From: JAGPUQ01 sp963708735
Lineage (GTDB): Bacteria > Pseudomonadota > Gammaproteobacteria > Pseudomonadales > Porticoccaceae
Reading direction: 5' to 3'
DNA: 64,000 nt
Assembly (NCBI GenBank): GCA_963708735.1
Contig: CAVPTW010000005.1
Coordinates: forward strand, 62,001-126,000
Made by a program: the position numbers and the translations under genes. Shown here piece after piece: positions 16,890 through 24,561 of this stretch; the stretch's first letter is position 1, and every line of letters starts with the position of its first letter. The notes under the pieces were generated by a model. That model had not been told where the DNA came from and did no database searches. It saw nothing but the letters and a program-made list of their open reading frames with translations.

Positions 16890-18807
16890 GGGCTTGTGCC
16901 TCCAGAATCAGATCGCCATTGGCGGATACCCGAAACGACCAGCCGGGCCGCACCAGACAGGTGAGATAGGCGTCGCGAAACAGCGCGGGTCCAACACCCG
17001 CGCTGCCGGGTGACAGGTCTTTCAGGGCGTAAACCGGCACCTCGGTGGGCTCCCCGTCCAGGTGCACCAGAGCCGAACCGGTTGCGGCCGCCGCCTGCGT
17101 CGACACCTCCGTGCTGGCCGGCAACTGGGGTTGCCGCAGGCCATGGGTCGCCACCAGGCGCAGGCCCGCATCGTCCAGGCCGGCGGGGAACACGCCCTGC
17201 CAGGGCTGCGCCATCAGGCGTCGGTCCACCGCGCCGCAAACCTCGACCACTTCGGTCCAGGTGCCGGCGGCCAGGCCTTCGCCAAACATGTCGCGGCGGG
17301 CGCGCTCGCGCAGCTCGGCGAGCACCACGTCGGCACCGCGCGCCTTCACTTCCGCCGTCGGCACCCGGTACTGGTGGGACAGATCGCTGAAGCCGATACC
17401 GTAGGCGCTGAACACGGACGCGTAGGCCGGCACGATCACGCGCCGGAATCGCGCCGCGGCGGCGATGCCGCAGGCGTTCATGGGCCCGCCGCCGCCGAAG
17501 GCGAGCAGATCGCCGCCGGCGGCAATGCCGCGACTGGCGAGGATATCCCGCAGATGCGTCGCCACCTGGGATTCGTAGGCCGCGATCATGCGCTGCACGG
17601 CCGCGCCCAGCGCCAATCCCAAGGGCTCGGCGATGTGCTCGCCGATCACTTTCTCGGCCAGACCGGGATCGAGCTTGAGCTCGCCGCCGAGATAATTGTC
17701 CGGGTCCAGGACGCCGGCGAGCAACAGGGCATCGGTGATGGTGGGCAGGCTGCCGCCGCGACCAAAGCAGGCGGGGCCGGGCGCGGCGCCGACACTTTCC
17801 GGCCCGATCCGGATGGCCTCGCCGTCCAGACGAAAGATGGAGCTGCCCCCGTAACCGATGCTGACGATATCGCCCATCGGAAAGGACGACGGGATTTCCT
17901 CATCGCCGACCAGCCCGTGAGCGAACTCGGTGGCCGCGCCGTCCACCAGCGTGGAGATATCGGTAGTGGTGCCGCCGATATCCACGGCGACCAGCAGCGG
18001 CGATCCGTACCAGCGCGCATAGGCGGCGGCGCCGGCCAGGCCACCGCGCGGTCCCGAGCCATAGGTCTTGATCGCGGTGGTCTTGGCCACCCGGGCCGAA
18101 TCGCCGTCGTTGCGATAGATCAGCAGCGGACTGCCCAGATGGTGCTGCCGGGTGACGCGCTCGGCGCCGTACAGAAACAGCTCCATGCCGGGATGCAGGT
18201 AGGAATTCACCACCGCGGAAAACAGGCGGCGGCCGTGATCGTCGTCGCGCACCAGCTCGTGCGAAAACAGCACTGGAATGGCGCCCAGCAGATGACGCGG
18301 ATAGCGCTCCAGCACCTCGTCCTTGACGCACAGCTCCTGCGCCGGCTCCGGCAGCGCCACCACGATGCGCGACACGCCCTGGGAGATAAGCTGGCTGACG
18401 CTGGCCATCAGCCCGGTGGCATCGACCACGCCGCCGTCAAACCGCAAGCCCACCACGGGGCTCGGCACCATGGCCGCCCACAGGGCCGTGTCGCGCAGGC
18501 GGTCGGCGCCGTAGAGGCGATCCTCCTCGCCCGCCAGCACCATGACGCCGACCGGCGTGCCCTTGTGCTCCACCACCGCGTTGGTGCCGGAAGTCGTCGA
18601 GTAACGCAGATATTCGGTCTCGCCGAGCAGGCGCGCGAGATCGGTTTCGCCGTAACACTCCCGGGACAGGCGCTCCAGTACCGCAATGAAACACTGCGAC
18701 AGGTCGTGGGGCGTGGTCGGCGACTTGACGTGCAGCACACGTTCGCCGTCGGTGGCGATGGCATCCGTGAAGGAACCGCCGTTGTCGATATTGACCAGGA
18801 ATGCCAT
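16882..18807 (-). CDS. apc1: Hydantoinase A-type ketone carboxylase subunit (Apc1-like)
   Basis: 641 residues, first gene of the operon. HyuA-family features are NIDNGGSFTDAIATDG near the N-terminus, TTSGTNAVVEHKGTPVGVM, and VAVDIGGTTTDIS as the second nucleotide-binding loop. It would act with the second HyuA-like subunit in ATP-dependent activation of a ketone before carboxylation to a 3-oxoacid. Its predicted mass (about 67 kDa) agrees with the 70-kDa Apc1 subunit. A 244-base region with a TTGACA box lies upstream, next to the CRISPR array. The substrate may be an aryl ketone or a short alkyl ketone, and the sequence does not tell. Confidence 0.85.
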   Translation of the reverse strand: MAFLVNIDNGGSFTDAIATDGERVLHVKSPTTPHDLSQCFIAVLERLSRECYGETDLARLLGETEYLRYSTTSGTNAVVEHKGTPVGVMVLAGEEDRLYGADRLRDTALWAAMVPSPVVGLRFDGGVVDATGLMASVSQLISQGVSRIVVALPEPAQELCVKDEVLERYPRHLLGAIPVLFSHELVRDDDHGRRLFSAVVNSYLHPGMELFLYGAERVTRQHHLGSPLLIYRNDGDSARVAKTTAIKTYGSGPRGGLAGAAAYARWYGSPLLVAVDIGGTTTDISTLVDGAATEFAHGLVGDEEIPSSFPMGDIVSIGYGGSSIFRLDGEAIRIGPESVGAAPGPACFGRGGSLPTITDALLLAGVLDPDNYLGGELKLDPGLAEKVIGEHIAEPLGLALGAAVQRMIAAYESQVATHLRDILASRGIAAGGDLLAFGGGGPMNACGIAAAARFRRVIVPAYASVFSAYGIGFSDLSHQYRVPTAEVKARGADVVLAELRERARRDMFGEGLAAGTWTEVVEVCGAVDRRLMAQPWQGVFPAGLDDAGLRLVATHGLRQPQLPASTEVSTQAAAATGSALVHLDGEPTEVPVYALKDLSPGSAGVGPALFRDAYLTCLVRPGWSFRVSANGDLILEAQAHV

Positions 18808-18865
18808 GAAATATCGTCCAGTGCTTGATGATGACTGACCGCGGGAAGCGCAGCGACCGGCCCCG

Positions 18866-19021
18866 CCACACCCGCAAAAACCGGTGTGGTCAGCGTCGCA
18901 CTACGGATTTCCCGGCCTCGGCCGCACGCGCCGGCCTGTAGTTATGGAGATGGCTATCGAGATAGTTATCGGGCTCGCCGGCGCGGCGCCCATGACAATA
19001 CAAGGACCCCGGTACTGTCAA
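18866..19021 (-). promoter_or_regulatory. Candidate promoter and inverted repeat upstream of apc1
   Basis: Reading leftward, a perfect TTGACA (19021-19016) is followed after 15 bp by TATTGT (19000-18995), a plausible sigma-70 promoter with a short spacer. Downstream of it, 59 bases before the apc1 start, a 7-bp inverted repeat CCACACC (18866-18872) / GGTGTGG (18883-18889) could be an operator or leader hairpin. The rest of the 18808-19051 gap holds nothing I recognise. Confidence 0.35.
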
Positions 19022-19051
19022 CCTGGGCCTTACCGGTCGTAGTCATCGGTC

Positions 19052-20896
19052 TCTTCAATCCCTTCTTTTTCAGGTCTGCTTTCGAACGCGATGGGGTATT
19101 CAACACGATGCTGGCAGGTTCGTCTTAATCCCTTCTTTTTCAGGTCTGCTTTCGAACGGCATCTCCAGCAACGCGCACATGCGCGGAACGTCTTAATCCC
19201 TTCTTTTTCAGGTCTGCTTTCGAACCATCCCGATGATAAAACACCTGTTTGCCCGCGCGTCTTAATCCCTTCTTTTTCAGGTCTGCTTTCGAACGATATT
19301 GCCAACATGCTGCATTGATGTTGCGTCTTTTGGTCTTAATCCCTTCTTTTTCAGGTCTGCTTTCGAACAGCGGTCGCATCGATTCGCGCCGCCGCATCGA
19401 GTCTTAATCCCTTCTTTTTCAGGTCTGCTTTCGAACCCCGGCATTGAGCTGATTTCCGACGGCACAATCTGTCTTAATCCCTTCTTTTTCAGGTCTGCTT
19501 TCGAACGAACTTGGAGACAGACATGAACGACACTATTTCCGTCTTAATCCCTTCTTTTTCAGGTCTGCTTTCGAACGCCAGAGCAGCGTGCAAGGCGGCG
19601 CTGGCCTAGTCTTAATCCCTTCTTTTTCAGGTCTGCTTTCGAACGAAAACCATGGTTATTGCAGCGTCGAGACAGTGTCTTAATCCCTTCTTTTTCAGGT
19701 CTGCTTTCGAACGTCGATGAGGACGAGCCGTACAGATTCAACGCGTCTTAATCCCTTCTTTTTCAGGTCTGCTTTCGAACTGAGATCGATGACCAGGTGC
19801 GCGCGGCGGCGCGGGTCTTAATCCCTTCTTTTTCAGGTCTGCTTTCGAACGGTGCTACAACGTATATTGAGATCTGGGTAATCAGTCTTAATCCCTTCTT
19901 TTTCAGGTCTGCTTTCGAACACTATCACCGCGACATGATTCGATACCGTGTCGTGGTCTTAATCCCTTCTTTTTCAGGTCTGCTTTCGAACCGCTGTTGA
20001 GTGCGAACCCTACGCCGCAAGCGTTGTCTTAATCCCTTCTTTTTCAGGTCTGCTTTCGAACCTACAGCATGCACGATCAGGGCGTCGGCTACTCGTCTTA
20101 ATCCCTTCTTTTTCAGGTCTGCTTTCGAACTATCAAGTGGTACGAGGAAGAACACGGCTCGGGGTCTTAATCCCTTCTTTTTCAGGTCTGCTTTCGAACC
20201 AGAATTCGGGCATATCGAGATCGCGCCCGAGTCTTAATCCCTTCTTTTTCAGGTCTGCTTTCGAACAAATAAGGAGATCAACATGACCAACCCCGCCCCA
20301 GTCTTAATCCCTTCTTTTTCAGGTCTGCTTTCGAACATCACCTCCATGACCAGGACGCCCAAATGGCGCGCGTCTTAATCCCTTCTTTTTCAGGTCTGCT
20401 TTCGAACGCCTGAGAGGATTGAGACATGATTCAGTTCGGAGGTCTTAATCCCTTCTTTTTCAGGTCTGCTTTCGAACTCCCAACCGGCGGCGTTCCTCGG
20501 GCTGGAAGTGGGGTCTTAATCCCTTCTTTTTCAGGTCTGCTTTCGAACGGAATCACTCCGCCAACTGCATCAGGGCCTCCATGGTCTTAATCCCTTCTTT
20601 TTCAGGTCTGCTTTCGAACCACGATTTATATCAAAGACCCGGCGCTCCTGGCCGTCTTAATCCCTTCTTTTTCAGGTCTGCTTTCGAACCAGATTCACGG
20701 TCTTAAATCGGTGAGCATTTTCCGTCTTAATCCCTTCTTTTTCAGGTCTGCTTTCGAACCGCGACTACCTGAGCGGGAAGTACCGCACCATCGTCTTAAT
20801 CCCTTCTTTTTCAGGTCTGCTTTCGAACAGATACTGGAGAAAGCATGAATACAGCCCTCAGTCTTAATCCCTTCTTTTTCAGGTCTGCTTTCGAAC
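19052..20896 (-). CRISPR. CRISPR array, 27 repeats of 36 bp and 26 spacers
   Basis: On the plus strand the repeat begins GTCTTAATCCCTTC and ends GGTCTGCTTTCGAAC (36 bp). Spacers are 31-38 bp, mostly 32-35. All repeats look identical except the leftmost (19052-19087), which differs in positions 1, 2, 3 and 5. A degenerate end is normally the leader-distal end. With the minus-strand repeat end ATTAAGAC giving a type III-like 8-nt crRNA 5' handle, and cas genes on the minus strand to the right, transcription should run right to left. Four spacers (starting 19507, 20267, 20408 and 20829) carry a Shine-Dalgarno-like stretch and ATG on the plus strand, so the crRNAs would be antisense to mRNA. Confidence 0.98.
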
Positions 20897-20961
20897 TGCC
20901 GGCGCGGATTTTTCCTTGCGCTTTATAGCGTTATCCATGGCACCCGGGATTTTTTTCGGTT
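20897..20961 (-). promoter_or_regulatory. Probable CRISPR leader
   Basis: Only 65 bases separate the perfect right-hand repeat from the stop of the nearest cas2. It holds an A/T-rich run (ATTTTTTTC) and, reading leftward, a TATAAA (20927-20922) as possible -10 box. A leader this short is unusual, and the promoter may lie inside the cas2 gene. The side is inferred from the degenerate repeat at the other end. Confidence 0.5.
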
Positions 20962-21327
20962 TCATGAAGTTGGGGACTCTTGCGCTGTTGCCAAGCCGGC
21001 ACGGGACACACTACGGGGGCCACCCGCCAGGGTCAAGGCCGGCAGGCCGCCTCCCAGCAACTGCACGCCTTCCGGCCAGTGCGACCGACCGTAGACGATC
21101 GGTTCCATTCGCACCGGCAGCGGATATATCCGCACATCGTCCTCGCGCGGATCGATAAGCCGCCGCAGTTCGCCGGCCAGTTTATTGCGCTGCCGTGGGG
21201 TCAATTGTGCCAAAAACACCGAGTACTGGATGCGCAGGCCGCGACGGCCGACACACCGCGCCACCCGCTGCAGTCGGCGCGGGTCGGCAATGTCGTAGGT
21301 CACCAGATAGGGCTGACGGCGGCTCAC
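20962..21327 (-). CDS. cas2: CRISPR-associated Cas2, array-proximal copy
   Basis: 121 residues from the GTG at 21327, overlapping the stop of the upstream cas1-like gene (GTGA). The beta-1 motif YLVTYDIADPRRLQRVA with the metal-binding Asp, and IQYSVFLAQLTPRQ, are typical Cas2. The body (to about residue 90) is normal length and is followed by a Gly/Ala-rich tail of about 30 residues. Cas2 dimers bridge Cas1 dimers in the spacer integration complex. It is the second cas2 of this locus, and the two are clearly divergent, not a recent duplication. Its partner may be the degenerate Cas1 encoded immediately upstream. Confidence 0.88.
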   Translation of the reverse strand: MSRRQPYLVTYDIADPRRLQRVARCVGRRGLRIQYSVFLAQLTPRQRNKLAGELRRLIDPREDDVRIYPLPVRMEPIVYGRSHWPEGVQLLGGGLPALTLAGGPRSVSRAGLATAQESPTS

Positions 21328-22076
21328 AGCGCGATCTGCCAGAGGTGGCGGATCAACCGCGCAACCGTGCCAGCCATGGGCGCGGCCAGGTGGCGCTGGT
21401 AGTGGGCGAACGCCTCGCCCGAGGCCACGGGCGGCGCTGCCGGACTTGCCAGCAGACGGCCGCGCAAGGGCCAGGCGGCGAGGCGCACCAGATCGTCGGC
21501 CAGGTTGATGCCGCCCCAGGCACCGGTTGCGAGGCCGGCGTCGATGCCGGCCTGGGCCAGGCTTTCGGCAACGGTAGCGCGCAGTCCCGCCATGGGTCCG
21601 CCGAGCAGGGTCTGCGGCGGCTGCCGCCAGTGCCGATGCAGCGCGAGGTGCAGGCGGCGCTGCACGACGCCGGGCCGGCAGTCGCTCAGGTGCCAGCCGA
21701 GGGCCTCGGCAAGCCGGTTGATGACCCGGCGCTGCTGGCTCAGGTACCAGTTGCCGTAGCGCTCCGACCATTCGGGCGCCAGGGTGGCGCTCGCCAGATG
21801 CAGGGCGAGGTCCGCCGGGGGGTGCCGGTGAGGCGTCAGCACGCCGCGCAGGCGGCCGTCGTCCGCAAGGAGCAGGACGGGGACGCCATGGTCGAGGCAG
21901 CCGGCCAGCGCTTCGCCGCTCCAGGCGACGGCGCCGCGGCTGAGGATTCTGCTGACGCGGGGCAGAGGGTACAGGGCATCGGCGCGGCCCTGCACGGCGA
22001 TGGAAAGCGCCGGCGCACGATAGGTCACGTCCATGGGCTGATGGGCGACCAGATAGAGGGGGCGCCGCTCAGTCAT
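21324..22076 (-). CDS. Degenerate Cas1-like protein, predicted catalytically inactive
   Basis: 250 residues from the ATG at 22076, overlapping the cas1 stop. The N-terminal half resembles the Cas1 beta domain (RGAVAWSGEALAGCLDHGVPVLLLADDGR, cf. Cas1), then ERYGNWYLSQQRRVINRLAEAL matches the start of the helical domain. In the aligned catalytic region the conserved Glu (GIEG in the neighbouring Cas1) is lost (LLGGPMAGLRA), and the conserved His (GFYHRP) is replaced in LATGAWGGINLADDL. The protein is about 70 residues shorter than Cas1. It is placed between an intact cas1 and the second cas2, so I infer a structural or regulatory part in the adaptation complex. It could also be a decaying paralogue, though its frame is intact. 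Confidence 0.75.
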   Translation of the reverse strand: MTERRPLYLVAHQPMDVTYRAPALSIAVQGRADALYPLPRVSRILSRGAVAWSGEALAGCLDHGVPVLLLADDGRLRGVLTPHRHPPADLALHLASATLAPEWSERYGNWYLSQQRRVINRLAEALGWHLSDCRPGVVQRRLHLALHRHWRQPPQTLLGGPMAGLRATVAESLAQAGIDAGLATGAWGGINLADDLVRLAAWPLRGRLLASPAAPPVASGEAFAHYQRHLAAPMAGTVARLIRHLWQIAL

Positions 22077-23025
22077 CGGCCAGGTCCGGCGCGGATTCAC
22101 GCATTTTGCGGGCGAGCATGCGGCAGAGTCGGCGCAGCAACCGGCGCGGCTGCGCCGCGAAGGGTTCGTAAGCGGCATAAAAATGCCCGCGCCCGGCCTT
22201 GCCCAGCAGGCAGGCATCGCCTTGCCGGCTGAAGTGATCGGCGCGCAGCGTGGCTTCGGCCAGCAGACGCCAGACGAAGCGGTCCGCGCTCGGGCGAAGA
22301 ATTTCGAGCAGATCGGAAGCCAGGGACTCGCGGCTGAATGCGGGCCGGTGGTAGAACCCCAGATAGGGGTCCAGACCGACCGCATAGGCGGCGCGTACGG
22401 CGTCGAAATGCAGCAGGGTGTAGGTGAGCGACAGCAGGGCGTTGACCGGATCGCGGGGCGGCCGCCGGTTGCGCCCGCCAAAGTCGAGCGCCGCCGGCAG
22501 CACGGCGGCCAAGGCACCGAAATAGGCCGCGGCGGCGGCGCCCTCGATGCCGCGCAAGGTCGCCGGGGCGGCCGTTTGGGCGCAATGCGCGAGGGCGGCA
22601 TCGAGGGCCTGGATGCCCTTGTGCAGCGGCAACCTCGCCTCCGGGCGCAGCGCCATGGCGTTGCGCAACAGGCGGCGCTGGCCAACGAGCTTGGCGCGCA
22701 CCAGCCGCTGCGACCAGGTGCCGACCCACTCCGGATGATCCAGCAGGCGATACTGGCCGAGCCGCACCCCGAGATCGTTGTGGGGCGCACCGAGCAGAAA
22801 GGCCACGCGATCCGCGCTGCGCGGGTTGAGGATCATCACGGCGACGCCGGCAGCACCCAGCCTCGCGAGCAGGCTGGAGTCCAGCCGGGTGGTGGCGGTG
22901 ATGACGACCCGCTCCAGGAGCGCGAGGGGCACGTCCTGTACCCGGCCGTCGGGATGGCGGACGCGCAGGCGCCCGCTGGCCAGCTCCACGGCGAGGTCGC
23001 GACGATCGAGATAGAGGGTCGTCAC
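22069..23025 (-). CDS. cas1: CRISPR integrase Cas1
   Basis: 318 residues from the GTG at 23025, four bases after the cas2 stop region. The metal-dependent integrase residues are in place: Glu in RGIEGAAAAAYF, His in LGFYHRPAFSRESLASDLLE, and the acidic residues following it. The intervening NALLSLTYTLLHFD helix is also typical. Cas1 with Cas2 inserts new spacers at the leader end of the array. It is encoded in a tight run cas2-cas1-cas1-like-cas2, each overlapping or a few bases apart. There is no reverse transcriptase fusion. Confidence 0.95.
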   Translation of the reverse strand: MTTLYLDRRDLAVELASGRLRVRHPDGRVQDVPLALLERVVITATTRLDSSLLARLGAAGVAVMILNPRSADRVAFLLGAPHNDLGVRLGQYRLLDHPEWVGTWSQRLVRAKLVGQRRLLRNAMALRPEARLPLHKGIQALDAALAHCAQTAAPATLRGIEGAAAAAYFGALAAVLPAALDFGGRNRRPPRDPVNALLSLTYTLLHFDAVRAAYAVGLDPYLGFYHRPAFSRESLASDLLEILRPSADRFVWRLLAEATLRADHFSRQGDACLLGKAGRGHFYAAYEPFAAQPRRLLRRLCRMLARKMRESAPDLADD

Positions 23026-23027
23026 GA

Positions 23028-23315
23028 TCAGCTCACCAGCAGGAAAAACGGCGGGTCCAGGGGCGGCCGGGCGATGCCCAGGGTCACCACCCGCATGCGC
23101 GGGTCGAGCCGCAACAGAAAGAAGCGGTCCGCGCTGTCGTCTATCACCAAGGCGATATCGGCGAGCAGATCGCCGCGCTCCGCCGGGGTCAGGAAACACT
23201 CGTACACCGACTTTTGCCCGCCGGTGGCGTGCGCGCGGATGCGCTCCATCGCTGCCCGCAGGCGGCGCGGGTCGGCGATGTCGTAGGCGGCGAGGTAGAG
23301 ATCGCGCTGGGTCAT
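23028..23315 (-). CDS. cas2: CRISPR-associated Cas2, distal copy
   Basis: 95 residues from the ATG at 23315, of normal Cas2 length. LYLAAYDIADPRRLRAAMERI gives the ferredoxin-like beta-1 strand with the metal-coordinating Asp, and GGQKSVYECFLTPAERGDL the second conserved block. It is the first gene of the adaptation block and is followed directly by cas1, so this copy is the most likely partner of the active Cas1. It differs from the second cas2 at 20962-21327 in sequence and length. A 164-base gap with a GCAAGCTTGC palindrome separates it from the upstream TM-SAVED-like gene. Confidence 0.93.
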   Translation of the reverse strand: MTQRDLYLAAYDIADPRRLRAAMERIRAHATGGQKSVYECFLTPAERGDLLADIALVIDDSADRFFLLRLDPRMRVVTLGIARPPLDPPFFLLVS

Positions 23316-23394
23316 GTGAAGGGTGCGGCAGGAGACCGCTTGGTTGCCGGGATGGCGCCCATTACAGCAGCCGCCAGCGCGATGGTGCCGCATT

Positions 23395-23404
23395 GCAAGC
23401 TTGC
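23395..23404. repeat. GCAAGCTTGC palindrome, copy 1 (cas2 / TM-SAVED gap)
   Basis: Ten-base perfect palindrome in the 23316-23479 gap. The same ten bases recur at 31774, 34193 and 35265, each time in a gap between genes of this CRISPR-Cas locus. I found no other copy in the window by eye. Confidence 0.6.
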
Positions 23405-23479
23405 GACGTGGCGTTGCCCAGCGTTCGCGAAGCCGTCCGGTTGCCCGCGGCTGCGAGCACGACGGCAATTCCGGGGGCC

Positions 23480-24004
23480 TTAAAAGGCGCGCGAGCGCAG
23501 CGGACCGAAGTTGGTATAGCCGCTGCCTTCGTGGTGGTACAGCAACACGCGCGCGCCATTGGCGAACTCCGCGCCCACCAGCGCGGCCACCACGGCCGGC
23601 CCGGCATAGAAGCAGTGGATGCAGTCGGCACCCGCCTTGAGCAACTGCGCCGCGACGATGCGCAGATCCTCCTGCAAGGCCGGCATGTCCTCCGGGCGCA
23701 GCGCCGCGTCGCGCCGCACGATCCCGATGCGCTCTTCCGCAATGTCCGCGAGCGCGGGCTGAACGAGGCGATAATTCTCGACGCTGGCACGAATTTCCTT
23801 GCCGGGCAGCAGATCGACAATCAGCAGTGCCGGCCGTTCGCCCGGCTGGCGGCGAATCTCGGCAAACCAGCGCCGCTCGCGCCGCCGGCGGCCGAACACC
23901 ACGTCCCACCAGGTCCAGAAGATGGGCACCAGGGCGATCAGGCCAAGGACGATACCGACGGGGTCCAGCCAGTCGGTGATGATGGTCCGCAGCGCATCCG
24001 ACAT
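23480..24004 (-). CDS. Membrane-anchored SAVED-like cyclic-nucleotide sensor (TM-SAVED)
   Basis: 174 residues, its ATG overlapping the csx16 stop (ATGA). Residues 16-37 form one strongly hydrophobic helix, followed by RRRR (39-42), so the C-terminal domain should be cytosolic. The last 110 residues resemble a SAVED/CARF-like Rossmann unit: strand PALLIVDL, then DCIHCFYAGPAVVAALVG (127-144) and RVLLYHHEGSGYTNFGPL, close to the SAVED signature. Standard SAVED domains have two such halves, and only one is seen here, so dimerisation may be needed. With a GGDD Cas10 in the locus I infer activation by cyclic oligoadenylate and an action at the membrane, as described for TM-CARF/TM-SAVED effectors. 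The fold assignment is from memory of motifs. Confidence 0.65.
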   Translation of the reverse strand: MSDALRTIITDWLDPVGIVLGLIALVPIFWTWWDVVFGRRRRERRWFAEIRRQPGERPALLIVDLLPGKEIRASVENYRLVQPALADIAEERIGIVRRDAALRPEDMPALQEDLRIVAAQLLKAGADCIHCFYAGPAVVAALVGAEFANGARVLLYHHEGSGYTNFGPLRSRAF

Positions 24005-24294
24005 CAGACTTTCTGCACCCGGTATTCCTCCAGCCGCGCGCCGCAGGCCACCATGTCGGCGGCGGACAGCTCCCGTCCGCGCCAGTCCGGCGGCAGGTCG
24101 AGCGTCAGGTGCACGTAGCGCGCGCCCTTGTCGCAAACCGCCGCGGCCAGGTTCACCGGCAGGGTGCCGATGACGGTGTCGCCGGCGCTGACCTCAGCCG
24201 GGTCCAGGTGGGCCACCAGCCGGTCCACGGCCAGCCCCTGCCGGGCCGCCCAGGCGCTGGCGCCCGGATGGCGGGAGACGAAGAAGGTGGTCAT
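24004..24294 (-). CDS. csx16: CRISPR-associated protein Csx16 (putative ring nuclease)
   Basis: 96 residues. The Csx16 (VVA1548-type) signature is clear: TTFFVSRHPGASAWA near the N-terminus, HLD, GDTVIGTLPVNLAAAVC, then GARYVHLTLDLP and RGRELSAADM. Csx16 proteins are small CARF-like proteins found with type III systems and are proposed, with some experimental support that I recall only in outline, to be ring nucleases that remove cyclic oligoadenylate. It is encoded in a 4-base overlap with the TM-SAVED-like gene, which suggests they form a functional effector and off-switch pair. Confidence 0.9.
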   Translation of the reverse strand: MTTFFVSRHPGASAWAARQGLAVDRLVAHLDPAEVSAGDTVIGTLPVNLAAAVCDKGARYVHLTLDLPPDWRGRELSAADMVACGARLEEYRVQKV

Positions 24295-24345
24295 GGCTCG
24301 GTTTCCTAGTGTTACGATGTCTTACGTTGCTTTGGAGGGCAGCCC

Positions 24346-24561
24346 ATGTCCACGCTTACCATCCGCCTCGACGATGAACTCGACGCCACCCTGACCCGCC
24401 TGGCCGCGGAGAGCCACCGCACCAAGAGCGAGCTGGTGCGCGAGATGCTGCGCCGCGAGGCGGCGTTGGCGGCGTTGGAAACCGCGCGCAGCCTGCTGGT
24501 GCCGCTGGCGGAAAAGGCCGGGTACCTGACTGACGAGGATATTTTCCGGGACTTTTCTTGA
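24346..24561 (+). CDS. Ribbon-helix-helix antitoxin (CopG-like)
   Basis: 71 residues. The N-terminal ribbon TIRLDDELDATLTRLA and helix THRTKSELVREML-type segment (ESHRTKSELVREMLRR) are a classical RHH DNA-binding domain. The C-terminal half (GYLTDEDIFRDFS) would wrap the toxin. GGAGG lies about eight bases upstream of the ATG. It is on the plus strand, opposite to every cas gene around it, and overlaps the PIN gene by 4 bases, the standard antitoxin-first order. It would repress its own promoter, in the short gap after csx16. Confidence 0.88.
   Translation: MSTLTIRLDDELDATLTRLAAESHRTKSELVREMLRREAALAALETARSLLVPLAEKAGYLTDEDIFRDFS

Noticed and set aside
11242..18807. Plain acetone carboxylase (acxABC) or hydantoinase operon
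   Set aside because: There are two HyuA-like genes, the CxxC subunit is second, and a fifth gene follows; this matches apc1-5 better.
19030..20237. Short open frames with repeated peptides (SRPEKEGIKT, SKADLKKKGLR, NPFFFRSAFE)
   Set aside because: They are translations of the CRISPR repeat in different frames, not proteins.
20700..20710. Spacer containing a GTCTTAAATC similar to the repeat start
   Set aside because: The match ends after a few bases and spacing of the true repeats is regular; coincidence, not a partial repeat.
22069..23025. Reverse-transcriptase-Cas1 fusion
   Set aside because: Cas1 is of normal length and no YxDD motif occurs in the adaptation block.
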